Positions 12,060-21,720 of a stretch of DNA of 64,000 nt are shown one piece after another (the first letter of the stretch is position 1; each line of letters starts with the position of its first letter). The DNA lies in contig NC_087063.1 of the NCBI RefSeq assembly GCF_963678635.1, positions 58,164,759 to 58,228,758 of the forward strand, in the 5' to 3' direction. The DNA comes from Symsagittifera roscoffensis (Eukaryota > Xenacoelomorpha > Acoela > Convolutidae). The position numbers and the translations under genes are program-made. The notes below the pieces were generated by a model that was given only the letters and a program-made list of their open reading frames with translations, did not search any database and was not told the origin of the DNA.

Positions 12060-13690
12060 TTCGCCCAAATACTAAACAGCGACGGAGCGTAGAAAAAGTA
12101 CCTATTAACGACTGGCAGGCGTCAGTAACCTTAATCCTACTCGTTTTTCACCGTCTTGACCTTGCCAGTTGATTTTCTGGTCTGTTTAGAGCTAAGTAAA
12201 AAAAATACTATTTTTAGGCCATCAGTCAAACGACTTTTGATGAGCTTTCGTTTACATGAAAACACAACAAAATAGCTGAGTCTCGTATTCTCAGACTACG
12301 TGATTGCTATTAAAAACACGGCTCGAATACCCTATTTTAAAATGTTTTTGGTGACAGTTCTATATTAAATCCATTGGAGATGGATTGACCCTTTCCTCTT
12401 CCTAGCTTCTCATATTCTAAAACATCAAATAATACTGGTGTCAATTCAAAGTTCTATGACATCAGAGTAGCTAAAAATTTAAGTTACTACAGTCTTTCAC
12501 CATATATCAGTCTCTGGGGGACCAAGCTCCCGCTTCCGTGTTTTCCTCGAGATAACGTTGTTATCACTCCCAATTCGTGGCACGGGAGGGTATTGCTCTC
12601 CACCACCGAAGCCTCCTTTCCCACAATCTTCTTTCACCAAGGATCTTATCGTGCGTGACTGTCACGATAAGAGGCTTCGTTTTTCCGTGTTCTCGTGTGA
12701 CTATTTTTCACTAGATTTGCTGTTTTTCTGTTTTTCTCAGCTTTTTTTGGTCAAAATGGCCGTTTTTTGTATTTCTGAGAAATATCAACTTGACGATCGA
12801 AACTTTGAAAAATTGAAACTTGTCGACCCTCCTTTCAAGCACTTTTTCGATGTTAAGGCATTTTCTCTCTAATTCGTGCTTCGTCGGAAGGTTGCGCTGT
12901 GCCAATCTGGCAGAATGGCATATACTCTCAGACAGTCCTCATCAATGTCCCTATTGATCGCATAACACCGGGTTATCGTCAAGTAGTGTTACAGTTCTCT
13001 ATAATCAATCTTACAAATCGCATTAGAAAATGAAATTTATCTACTCCACCTCAACTCACTACGTGTCATAATTGGCATCATACTACATCTCACTGCCTTT
13101 AAACATTTTCACAAAATTTGCACCATGAGGAGTGTCCTAGATAAAAATTTCTTTTCTGACTACTTACGTCATCTTTGCCATAAAACTTTTTTTCGCTCTT
13201 GCTGATTAAAAAGTTGGGACTTGGCTCGGCCACGCACCCGTTAAAATTAACTTAATGTCACTCACCAAGTATAATTAGTCATCTATGCAGTCCTCTTCGA
13301 TATTAAAACTAAGAAACTCTGTGGCTAGTAAAGTTATTGAGTCACTCACCCTCTACGAGCGAGTTTACCCCAACTTACCAGGTCGCCACACAGTGAACAC
13401 GTGTCTAACACAGGTTAAAAACATCAGTCATGTTTGAATAGGTAAACATACTCACCTATGTTCTATATATATATATATACATAAGTAGCTCAACTAAAAT
13501 TTTCTTTCAACAATTTCAACAATTGCAACAATTTTCAAAGTTTGGTCTGACCAGAGTAAATCAAAACAGAAAGTTTAACAGTTTCAAAAATCAAACTTGG
13601 TTGATTAGTTCAAGTTTTAACACACAAAGACAATCAAGTTTTCTCCTTCTCTCCTTTACGTCTTAATCTCTCCACTTCATTCCGTCATCC
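12060..13690. other. Intergenic stretch between the plus-strand Gypsy copy and the GC-rich block
   Basis: No recognisable gene. A plus-strand ORF at 12558-12872 (104 codons) has no family resemblance and overlaps an equally open minus ORF, so neither is called. It contains the stem-loop at 12606-12680 and a (TA)n run at about 13464-13480. If the large minus-strand element has a 3' LTR, it should lie here, but I found no copy of it near 27.4-28.7 kb. Confidence 0.45.
12606..12680. repeat. Two-part stem-loop
   Basis: Inner perfect stem of 10 bp ('tcttatcgtg' 12644-12653 with 'cacgataaga' 12663-12672) around a 9-nt loop. An outer 9-bp stem ('cgaagcctc' against 'gaggcttcg') encloses it. The left-hand bulge between the two stems is long. 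Function unknown. Confidence 0.7.
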
Positions 13691-14902
13691 TTATTCAATT
13701 GCTTCTCCATCCTGATCTTCAGTTTCACTGTCCTCTAGAACTTTTTCCAAGATGTCCATAGAATTGCGGGCTGTCCCCCAACACTCCTGTTCCAACAGCC
13801 TCGGTTTGCAACAAAGTAGCAAGTCCACATTCACCTTTTGCTCCCGGTTCCTGCAAAAGCTGTTGTGAAGACACAGGCTCACATTCCGTTCTAGGTCAGC
13901 TCGGAAGACCTCTCTCTTTTCATTTTCAGTTACACAAGGTGCTCCAGCAACTCGCTTCACCGCAGTGGTAACAGCGTTTCGGTGCGTTAAGAACGCTCTT
14001 TTATAGGCTCCCGGTCCTATATCAAGCTGGAAAGATTGATAGGCTTCCGTGTTCCTAGACATATGACGCTTCGCGCATTCATACATCCATGACGTCATCA
14101 CAGCACGAAACCAAGGCATCAATCTTTGCCTTGACCATATTCTTTCATTGGCTTTGGGTATTCTCAGAATCTTGCAGGTGGTCCTGAAAAGATCTAAGTT
14201 GCGGTTCATCTTCACGTTGCCTAGCTGCTCAGGAGTCTGCACGGCCGTCTCCTGCTCACTTGTGCCCGCGTTGGCTTCTAACCACCTCACCGCCAGCATG
14301 GCACTCACCACAACGATCGACACTCGTTGATTTTGATCGGGCAACCCCGTGGAGTACAACTCCTCCACGTCCCACACTCTTACTAGATTCCCGCGTTTGG
14401 GATACCACAACGTCTGCACCAGGCAGTGGCAAGGATACTCCCCATGGGTCATTAGTATGTTCCTTCGGGTCCGATACCCTGAGGCTCTCAGCAACGGTTC
14501 CACTTACATCATTATTCTATGCACCTCGTCCTTTTCTTCTATGGTGGGGAATTCAGTGGGTAACGCTCCACTCGCCTTCTGCTTCTGGAATTCACTCACA
14601 TTACCCTCGTTCAATCTCATGAACTCTTCACCCACTACGTCTTGCAACTCGCCTTCAGATCTCTTCGGGACGGCCCGAATGATCTTTGCCAATAAATCAA
14701 ATGACCTTTCCGACATTCTGTCCAACCTCACGCACTTTGGCACAGAGAAGAGTTGGTCGACCAACACCTGCTGTGTCCTCGCATCCATCACCACCATGAT
14801 GTGCGTAGGGTATCTACTATTGCAATATGGTGCACAGCTCGAACCCACCAGATATTTTGAGCCAATAGGTCTATGATAGGCCTCACTATCCTTCAAATTC
14901 AT
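13691..14902 (-). pseudogene. Unrecognised accessory protein, one in-frame stop
   Basis: ATG at 14902 opens a 132-codon ORF ending in a TAA at 14504-14506. The same frame then stays open for another 270 codons to 13691. The downstream piece has no ATG at its start (it begins GTG), so the simplest reading is one ~403-residue protein with a nonsense codon. Alternatives are readthrough or an internal start. Visible features are a Cys/Lys/Arg-rich second half (CAKRHMSRN, FCRNREQKVNVDLLLCCK) and an acidic tail (VLEDSETEDQDGEAIE). No family recognised. It is the last ORF of the array and follows the 15109-14924 ORF in the same frame, after a double TGA and five sense codons. Confidence 0.5.
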
Positions 14903-14923
14903 TTCATTTTCCAGAGATTCTCA

Positions 14924-15109
14924 TCAGCCTCCGATCTTCTGCTCTGTCTGTAGTGCTCCAGGGAATACTTCCACGCTGAGGAACGTCACTAGCTCATGGG
15001 CACGCTCTAGGCGTTCCAGTGATTCTACCGAGCTCGTCATGCTGCAAAATCCCAAAGCAGTGATCAAGTTTACCTCCGTTACTCCATGACAAGCCGCAAT
15101 CAACTCCAT
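14924..15109 (-). CDS. Small accessory ORF, 61 residues
   Basis: Begins at an ATG whose first codons overlap the end of the preceding ORF: the shared bases are atggagttga, where the upstream frame stops at TGA. It ends in two consecutive TGA codons. After five more sense codons in the same frame comes the ATG of the next ORF at 14902. Residues include SVESLERLERAHELVTFLSV, a likely amphipathic helix. No family recognised. It could be a short cistron or a middle piece of a longer protein broken by stops. Confidence 0.4.
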   Translation of the reverse strand: MELIAACHGVTEVNLITALGFCSMTSSVESLERLERAHELVTFLSVEVFPGALQTEQKIGG

Positions 15110-15462
15110 CCACTCTTATCTGACATGCTCAACCTCCCATACAGTTGTGCCAATTGGCGATGCTGCTCGCTCAGCGTGATCAAGCAATGTTCCGAGTTGC
15201 ATACATGTCCGTCCATTCCACTATTGTGAGCTAGACAGGTGCCCTGTCTCGGCCAGTCACTCGATGCAGTTCCCTCGCACGGTACCGTGGATGGGTTGTT
15301 TTTCTGCTTCGTTACCCTTATGGCCAGATCGTGCAAACTCGCGTCATCATCCAAGTCCAACAAATGATTAAACCGGCGTTTGGATGTGGACACCAAGAAA
15401 GCTTCGTAAGTTCCCACATGGTTACTAAGCTGGTTTTCAAGGGACCGTCCCAAGAACCACAA
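15100..15462 (-). pseudogene. Frame-shifted continuation of the 16886 ORF, Cys/His-rich
   Basis: This open stretch has no ATG (its first codon is TTG). It begins inside the 3' end of the larger ORF in a different frame. The larger ORF degenerates after SFDCGSWDG, while this frame reads sensibly onwards (FNHLLDLDDDASLHDLAIRV), so a frameshift near 15.45 kb probably joins them. It contains a Cys/His cluster, GTCLAHNSGMDGHVCNSEHC, spaced like a zinc-binding site, although I cannot assign it to a known finger. It ends at a TGA that overlaps the ATG of the next ORF. Confidence 0.45.
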
Positions 15463-16886
15463 TCGAAACTCACTTGCCCCTTCAGCTCGGGAACCGAGGG
15501 TTCGACCACTCGTTCCTCCAAAACAATGCCCAGCTTGGGTTGTTCCACCATCAACATGCCAGTTTCTTTGACTCGCTCTACCCAGAAATCGAGTACTATA
15601 ACTTGTTCATAGTCTAAGTACGCTTCCCTGGCTTCCTCAATCACGAAGGGATTATATGCCACTCCCGGTATGCCAGACACATATTGGAACGACTTCAATT
15701 TTCCCAATTTCGTATAGTCTTTCTGTCCCCTGACCGCTTCAATTAATTCCCGGCTCACTTTCAACTCCTTGTTGGAATATCTTCTCACTTCTTCCAACCG
15801 GCGGTAGCTCTCCATATCGTTCAACTCCTTGTTTGGTATGGCCAGCGGTATGACCTGATACAGCTCCAGGAGTGCCCTCAGGAAGTTTCGTTCACCATCA
15901 ACTCCCCCTTGCCGAATGGTTTTTATGCATTCTCCCAATACAGGAGTGGGGATACGATCCACCACGAACCTTACGAAGCAAAGAGCATCCTTACGCTTAG
16001 CCCAGGCTATCGCAGAATCGTCTCTAGAAATCAACATTCGCAGGGCTTCCATCAATTCCAGTTCCTGTTCCTTTGATTTCGAGTCGTTGTTGGCTTCATA
16101 CTCCACCTTCTTAATTCCCATCAAACACCAGGCCAATCGTACCTGCAATTCAGTTCTGGTACATGGATAAGCTAGGTATGCTGCCACCGTCGCCGGTGTA
16201 TGCATCGTTTCGTCAAAGTATCTTTGGAGGGCCGCCCTCCAAGAGATCTCTAGCAATCTTTCCAGGCCGATTTCATTTGCTTCCGAGGACATCACCGTGC
16301 CGTATTCTTTCCGGTTCAAGTTAGAGTTCTCCGTCAGCTCCCTCAGATACTCCTGCACGGCTTGCTTCTCATTCCAAGCCATCAGGTGCCCTCTCGCGGA
16401 ATTCCTCGCCTTCAGCATTTCCACATAACCCCCTGCCGGATCTTCCATGTGGACTGAGTCTGGTACAGTGATTCGACTATACTCGACCACGTAGAGTTGT
16501 CCCGCCAGCTTCATTCGGGCCATGTAGGTTTGCGAGGGCTTGTAATCATCAAGTCCTCCAGATCCACACTCACTGATGAGCTCCATTTCCAGTTTGGTAT
16601 CCGCCAGAGTCCGTGCATTTTTCTTTGACCTCGTGGCCGTTGTGGTCAAACCTGCCCACAATAACATAGGGGGTATCAGGTTCTCTTTTTCTCCCCGGCA
16701 AGCATCGCACCATCTCCTTGCCCACTTTCGCTTAAATGAGCTACTCCTGTCAAGGAGGCCACCACTGTACTGGCTTTTGACCTCACCACTTTCTGGTTCA
16801 CGGCTCAGCTTCCGGTCTTTCCCTTTAACCGCTTCAGCCCTTTTATGCTCGTCTGACGGGTAACTTCCTCGTGATCTGCTGATCAT
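15318..16886 (-). CDS. Large unrecognised accessory protein, ~520 residues
   Basis: The true ATG is taken as 16886 (MISRSRGSYPSDEHKR), which overlaps the 3' end of the preceding ORF by about 44 bp in another frame. The N-terminal ~90 residues are basic with a CDACRGEKE pair of cysteines. The rest is mostly predicted helix with charged faces, for example NEKQAVQEYLRELTENSNLN and ELELMEALRMLISRDDSAIA. No catalytic motif was recognised. The last ~35 codons (after SFDCGSWDG) look out of frame and run to a stop at 15318. The overlapping ORF at 15462-15100 probably carries the original C-terminus. Neighbours on both sides are equally novel members of the array. Confidence 0.55.
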   Translation of the reverse strand: MISRSRGSYPSDEHKRAEAVKGKDRKLSREPESGEVKSQYSGGLLDRSSSFKRKWARRWCDACRGEKENLIPPMLLWAGLTTTATRSKKNARTLADTKLEMELISECGSGGLDDYKPSQTYMARMKLAGQLYVVEYSRITVPDSVHMEDPAGGYVEMLKARNSARGHLMAWNEKQAVQEYLRELTENSNLNRKEYGTVMSSEANEIGLERLLEISWRAALQRYFDETMHTPATVAAYLAYPCTRTELQVRLAWCLMGIKKVEYEANNDSKSKEQELELMEALRMLISRDDSAIAWAKRKDALCFVRFVVDRIPTPVLGECIKTIRQGGVDGERNFLRALLELYQVIPLAIPNKELNDMESYRRLEEVRRYSNKELKVSRELIEAVRGQKDYTKLGKLKSFQYVSGIPGVAYNPFVIEEAREAYLDYEQVIVLDFWVERVKETGMLMVEQPKLGIVLEERVVEPSVPELKGQVSFDCGSWDGPLKTSLVTMWELTKLSWCPHPNAGLIICWTWMMTRVCTIWP

Positions 16887-17843
16887 CGGCACTGTCCTCT
16901 GTAACTGAATCGGTCAGAACATCAGACTCTACAGAGTTCACTATTTTCTCCAGAACCTCGCGCATGATGGGTTGGCTTAGTCCCACCTTCATTATGGACT
17001 GCGTCCCGTATCTGCGTATCACGTCCCATGTCCTCTCCATGAAGGTCACTCGGTTCCAGAATATTCCCGTCTCACGTTCAAGTTCACTCTGGTATATTTC
17101 CCACTCTTCTTCCGGTAGCGTGCTCAGGAAAGATACCCTCATACTCTCCTCAATCTTCCTCCTCCTTGGTGACTCATGGAGCAGTTTCTGTAGCTCCCTC
17201 CTCCGGTAGTCCATTGCCAGGCTTATTGGTTCCACTGGGGATAAGCTGGCCGGCGCCTCCTTTGTAGGGGACATGAAAGAGGATGGTGTCATCAGCAATA
17301 GATTCCCATCAACTTCCCCGTCGTCGTCTTCACTAAACTGGTATTTCAGTAAGTCCCTCTCCAATGCTCCTAGATCCATTTCACTCGATTTTTCTCCCTT
17401 TCCCTCCATGTGATCATCGTCCTGATCCATATGCTCGTCATCGTTCATGTCTGGTTTTGGCTTAGGTTCCGAAGGGCCTTGACGCATATCCCTGCCCGAG
17501 TCCGACCGTGCCGGTACGGTCAGATCCCCTGCATGGTAGAATAACTCATCGTTCACTAGGAATTCTACCGACTCCTCGCCATGTGGCGCCAGATCATCCA
17601 CCGTTATGTACGTTCCTCCTCTGCACTCCTTTGCGACCTCCAGGATTACTACCTTCACCTCCCCTGACCACTTCAATCTTGATAGGTCATCTGCAGGTGC
17701 ATACACATCATTCCACACCCAGTCGAGACCTCTGGCTTCCTGGAAGTTGATGCTTTGATCTTCTTCCGGCTCCAAAGATCAGGAAATGTGAAGTCAAACG
17801 TGTGCATGGCCGCAACGTTCCAACTGATGAAGCGCAGCTCCAT
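16843..17843 (-). pseudogene. Possible EEP-type (endonuclease/exonuclease/phosphatase) start plus acidic protein
   Basis: An ATG at 17843 opens MELRFISWNVAAMHTFDFTF, which resembles the first strand and the SWN motif of the EEP fold (AP endonuclease/DNase I family). That frame becomes implausible after ~30 codons. In the adjacent frame a long ORF (17775-16843, no ATG at its start) continues with INFQEARGLDW, which could supply the catalytic Gln-Glu of the second EEP motif. AKECRGGTYITVDD follows. The later EEP motifs (GD..N, SDH) were not found; instead the protein turns acidic (MNDDEHMDQDDDHMEGKGEK) and then basic/helical. The EEP idea is therefore tentative. The frameshift could be decay or programmed. 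Confidence 0.4.
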
Positions 17844-17877
17844 CCCTTCACTTCACTTCAGCATTCTCCTCTCCGCA

Positions 17878-19188
17878 TCACGAGCCGCTCCGATGCGAGG
17901 GGCAGTTACGGGAGATGTGACTCCCAACAACCCGAGGGCATTGGTCCGACAGCGGCCTGGACCCGGAAAGCCACGCTTGCTGGTTCTCTTTCACGTGTGC
18001 GTAGGCCTCTGGCAAAAGTGGGACCCTCATCGCCTCTCCTGAATCCTTCACCACTGGTCGCAGATTCCAAAGCTTCGGGTTAAACTGGACATGGGAAAGG
18101 TCCTCGCGGCCCATTCGGCATTTAAAGTTGTTGTTGAAGTCCATCAACACCCAACCCGGCTCCGCTATTCTTCCAAATAGCCTGTCGTCGCTGGCTAGCC
18201 CTCTTAGCTCCTTCTGTTCCACCCAATTCAGCACGGAGCAATCCACTACCGTGACGAACTCCCGTAGTCCATGAATCAGAGCCAGCGGATCGATCCGCAT
18301 CATGACAGCCAGATCTGTCAGCAAAGGCATGCCACAGTACTGTTTGCACTCACCCGCATCCGTCGCCACCTTATCCTCTCCTGTGACGCTCCTGTTCTGT
18401 TGCAGGAGACATTGGAGCAGGAGGATCCTCCAGTCCTTCATCTTTTTGAGCCAGGTGGTTTCCAACTGCGCGTTGAATTTACGACTCGTTCCCTGAAGCT
18501 GTTCTGGGTATCGCAACAGCACGAGCAGATCTCCTAACCGACCGTACGTCATAGCGATCAGGGTTAGGAGCCCGTCCAATCTCAGGTCTGCCAAAGCTTG
18601 GGTGAAGAGATTCGCAGGTCCCTTCACGAAATTCTCGTGACCAAATTTCACATACAAGGTCAATATCAAGCCGATTGACAGTTTCCGGATATCCTTGACG
18701 AAGCTCGCGATCAGGTTCCTGGATGCCCTCGGGTAACATGTTGACAAGAAGGATGGCGTCCATCCCACTCCCATTCCACTCAAGACAGCGTCTGATCGTT
18801 CATATTGTGCCCTCGTGGCCAAGATATCAGCTTGGAACTTATCCAATGACATCGTATTCACGTCCTGCATCAACTGCAACATCATACCCCCGGCTAACTT
18901 CCTCTCATTAAACAAGTTTTTCAGATACGCGTGTATCTCTTTGATCACCGCCGGTGCATGCTCGAACGCATCTTCCCCCAAGGTACACAATCTCGGTGAC
19001 AAGTACAACCAGGCATTGATGTGTGGCTTCTTACGTAAAGCCAATGCCAAGAGATCCTCTTCTGCCGACGTCATATTTTTTCTAACCGTCCTCCCCTGTT
19101 CATTTTCTGCGTGATCCGTTTGTCTGAACCAGAGATCATTAGCCACCTGTTGTACTAACAAATGATCGTCATCTACCCCTGGCCTCAA
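17878..19188 (-). CDS. Unrecognised helical accessory protein
   Basis: A 436-codon open frame whose first codon is TTG. The first ATG gives MTSAEEDLLALALRKKPHIN, a reasonable start. Alternatively it is the C-terminal part of a longer product, because the same frame is open upstream to 19686 except for two TAA codons (see the 19327-20102 entry). It is rich in long hydrophobic/charged helices (FVKDIRKLSIGLILTLYVKF, LRLDGLLTLIAMTYGRLGDL). It also has a C-terminal cluster with CRMGREDLSHVQFNPKLWN. There are no membrane signal and no known catalytic motif. It lies between the second SGNH-like domain and the possible EEP start. Confidence 0.5.
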   Translation of the reverse strand: MRPGVDDDHLLVQQVANDLWFRQTDHAENEQGRTVRKNMTSAEEDLLALALRKKPHINAWLYLSPRLCTLGEDAFEHAPAVIKEIHAYLKNLFNERKLAGGMMLQLMQDVNTMSLDKFQADILATRAQYERSDAVLSGMGVGWTPSFLSTCYPRASRNLIASFVKDIRKLSIGLILTLYVKFGHENFVKGPANLFTQALADLRLDGLLTLIAMTYGRLGDLLVLLRYPEQLQGTSRKFNAQLETTWLKKMKDWRILLLQCLLQQNRSVTGEDKVATDAGECKQYCGMPLLTDLAVMMRIDPLALIHGLREFVTVVDCSVLNWVEQKELRGLASDDRLFGRIAEPGWVLMDFNNNFKCRMGREDLSHVQFNPKLWNLRPVVKDSGEAMRVPLLPEAYAHVKENQQAWLSGSRPLSDQCPRVVGSHISRNCPSHRSGS

Positions 19189-19326
19189 CTTTAATTATCT
19201 GGCGAAGTTGGACAGCTCCAACCCCAGAACTTCATCCAGCACCAACCGAGTTGTGCTACAATCCTTGAACCCCTGTATGGCATTAGAAATGTCAGCCCAA
19301 ATGGCAGGAAGCTCAGATCGGTATGG

Positions 19327-20102
19327 TTAGTAGTTGTTGGGGTCCACCGTTCTGTTCGGCGCGGGTATTATCATGCTGAATCGTCCCTCTGCTATCGTTG
19401 TGACTATCGTGTACACAAACTGAAGGGGTTCTGGCAATGTGGCGTACCCCGGTGATAACACAAAGACAACCTTCACCACATTTTGAGTGAAGCGTTGTTT
19501 CACTGATGTCTCTACCTCAGCCATGGCCGAGAGCAATGTCATTATCGCCTCTCCTATGCCCTCATTGCTCGGGATCGATCCATCCGTCAGACGGGACAAC
19601 AACCCTCTGCTCTGTAGGTGATCATTCGAGCATGCAATCACTATCACCTGCGGTTCCATGCTGAACACCCTTCGTACAATTATCATCAGTCCAACTTAGG
19701 CGCCGTCAAGAAAATCACATCAGGCCAAAAGAGAGAACGGGGCGTGTAGAGATAATCCGAACTGGCCGCTATCAGATATTTGGCAGCCTTCATATCCAGG
19801 GGATCATAAGCGGCAAACAGGCTGTCACCGACTGGTGCCGTCAGCCCTGCATATCTCCTGTCGTCTCCTTCCACCGAGGTCGCTCGGGGATAGTCTCTCG
19901 AGTATTCACCAGGCGCTTGGCCGGGAGGTTTAGCAAACTGTCTGTACATCTTGTGATGCTTGTTGTTGGGCTTATTCTCTGCCAGAAACTTACCCTTCCT
20001 AGCAGGTGGTGTCAGCTCTCTGGCTCTCCGACGGACGTCCGTGAGAGATCGGGTGTTCAAGGGTCCAAGGGTATTGTCCCGAGGCAATCCATTGAGGTCC
20101 AC
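19327..20102 (-). pseudogene. Second SGNH/GDSL-like domain split across two frames
   Basis: Frame one (20102-19686, no ATG at its start) contains a basic N-terminal part, then VGDSLFAAYDPLDMKAAKYL, with GDSL at codons 92-95 as in SGNH block I. It stops at a TGA that overlaps the ATG of frame two (tgATGA at 19686). Frame two (19686-19327) carries QVIVIACSNDHLQ, matching block III (GxND), and later VVKVVFVLSPG and DPNNY. After a TAA at 19327, the same frame continues (ELPAIWADISNAIQGF) through a second TAA to the 19188-17878 ORF. I infer one hydrolase-like domain, either frameshifted or expressed through coupled ORFs. The block V Asp-x-x-His is not clear (DPNN instead), so catalysis is doubtful. 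Confidence 0.5.
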
Positions 20103-20181
20103 GTGGTCGCGGAGCTGAAGTAGTCGCGGAGCTGAACTGTTCCTGACCCGCTACCAGCCAATCCACACCCGGTTTTCGATA

Positions 20182-21720
20182 CTATCGCGACACCGTGGGA
20201 CCCTCTCCACCGATCATCTTTCTTGCATCCTCTCGACACGTCAATGTATTCATGTTCAATTTTGCCGACATGTCTGTCTTATATTGTCCCCAACCACTGG
20301 GATCTGGACGGTTCCAGAGCAGCACACTGTTTGGTTCGACTCCCTCCGTCGGCACAGCGCTCGTCAATTGTCCTGTTGTCGAAGCAGGAGTTGCTGTGGC
20401 AGACGTGTCACTCCTCGTAGACACGGTCTGGGAGTTAATCCGGCTCTGATCAACCGATCTGCCAATTCGGCTCTCCAACGGTTGAGTCCTGGGAGGATGG
20501 GCAGTCCTCAACCTCGCTCTCACGTCTGAGCTCGGAGCGACGGGAGCAGCTGCACCCGTTGCCATTGCCAATGGCCCAAGGCGATTGGCGAGTGATTCTG
20601 GCACGTTACACCTCACTCCACCTCCTCCAGTCGAACTGGTCCGAGCCCGTGAGCTGGTTGTCCTTAACTCTTGCTCCATTTCCCTCAACTGCGTCTGGAA
20701 CACGTCGTTTATCCAGCGCCTCCCTTGCTGGGTGTTGAAGTGTATGCCGTCCCTGGTGAGCGTGAGGTGATCGATCATGCGCAGCATGTTTTCTAGATCC
20801 ATGAGTCGCAGCTCGCTGGGGTTGGTCCTTACCAGACCGCGAGTCATCTCGTTCCACCGGGTCACGTTACCATTCATAAAATCTGCAACCGGCGTGCCCA
20901 TCTCCGGGTTCTGTGGTATCGTACATAGAACCACAAGTCTGGGTCTGTACTTCTCTTTCAGTTCATTCAGAAGGCAGACCAGTAGGGGTTCCCACTTGCC
21001 CTCTGGGGTTACAGGGGCCCTCGAAACGTCATTAGTCCCGAGCATTATCACCAACGCGTCTAGGTGATCCTCTCCCTGGAACTCTATCATCTTGATGACT
21101 TGAGCTACGGAAGCGCCTCCAAAAGATAGGACAGTAGTCTGTTCGTCGACAAAGATCTCGTTTAGATCCCTGACTAAACTGTCCCCTATAACCAAATGAC
21201 GACTCCCTGAGGGAATTTTCTGGTTGCGTATGGCGGGGTTCCAGCTCATGCCATTCAAACAAGCGCGAGGATGCTCCGTGGCCACTTGCACGAACTGGTT
21301 GCGCACCGTTAGATTCTTTCTAACATCAACCACGCGAGACCTCTGAATCGTCCCGTCATGCGCAGTCCCTGCTGGTACTACAGTTCGAGGTGCTCGCTCC
21401 GAGCTGCTGGAAGAATGATCAAAGCGTTGGGAAGGGACGACCCTACCCAATGTCCGCCCAGTGGTTCTGTTGATCTCATCCATTGTTGCTCTAGCCACCT
21501 GATTGAATGACTCTTGAAACTGAGGAGCGAGATAGGTGTTGGAGGGGTCTGGTATCGTGTTTCTCGGGTTGGGAGCAGACCGTGGTGTCTGCTGAGGAGC
21601 CTCGGGCCCTCTCAGTGCGCACAGTTCATGTGCGCTCGTCCTGAGATGTGGGTCCCTGGATGCTTCCGAGGAGTTCATCGTAGCCAGAACCTCCGATGAC
21701 ACTTGACTCACCCTCGCCAT
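20182..21720 (-). CDS. SGNH/GDSL hydrolase-domain protein
   Basis: 512 codons from an ATG. Residues 1-170 are low-complexity Pro/Ser/Arg-rich linker. Residues ~174-345 form an SGNH hydrolase domain with all four blocks: HLVIGDSLVRDL (Ser181), VLSFGGAS (Gly201/202), VIMLGTNDVS (Asn230) and LTRDGIHFN (Asp324, His327). This fold acts as an esterase/lipase or acetylhydrolase. Residues ~345-512 are again disordered and Thr/Ser-rich. SGNH 'esterase' domains are known in ORF1 of CR1-like LINEs, where they follow coiled coils; here a coiled-coil ORF lies directly upstream. No signal peptide. The active-site residues are intact. Whether it is expressed is unknown, and a +1 frame change may join it to the upstream ORF. 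Confidence 0.85.
   Translation of the reverse strand: MARVSQVSSEVLATMNSSEASRDPHLRTSAHELCALRGPEAPQQTPRSAPNPRNTIPDPSNTYLAPQFQESFNQVARATMDEINRTTGRTLGRVVPSQRFDHSSSSSERAPRTVVPAGTAHDGTIQRSRVVDVRKNLTVRNQFVQVATEHPRACLNGMSWNPAIRNQKIPSGSRHLVIGDSLVRDLNEIFVDEQTTVLSFGGASVAQVIKMIEFQGEDHLDALVIMLGTNDVSRAPVTPEGKWEPLLVCLLNELKEKYRPRLVVLCTIPQNPEMGTPVADFMNGNVTRWNEMTRGLVRTNPSELRLMDLENMLRMIDHLTLTRDGIHFNTQQGRRWINDVFQTQLREMEQELRTTSSRARTSSTGGGGVRCNVPESLANRLGPLAMATGAAAPVAPSSDVRARLRTAHPPRTQPLESRIGRSVDQSRINSQTVSTRSDTSATATPASTTGQLTSAVPTEGVEPNSVLLWNRPDPSGWGQYKTDMSAKLNMNTLTCREDARKMIGGEGPTVSR

Noticed and set aside
12558-12905. Plus ORF 12558-12872 and minus ORF 12711-12905 as genes
   Set aside because: Both strands are open over the same bases; no homology, splice signals or motif favours either.
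14260-14876. Plus-strand Ser/Pro-rich ORFs opposite the accessory array (also at 16576-16863, 17508-18083, 20195-20529)
   Set aside because: They are antisense shadows of GC-rich minus-strand ORFs, with no motifs and no independent start context.
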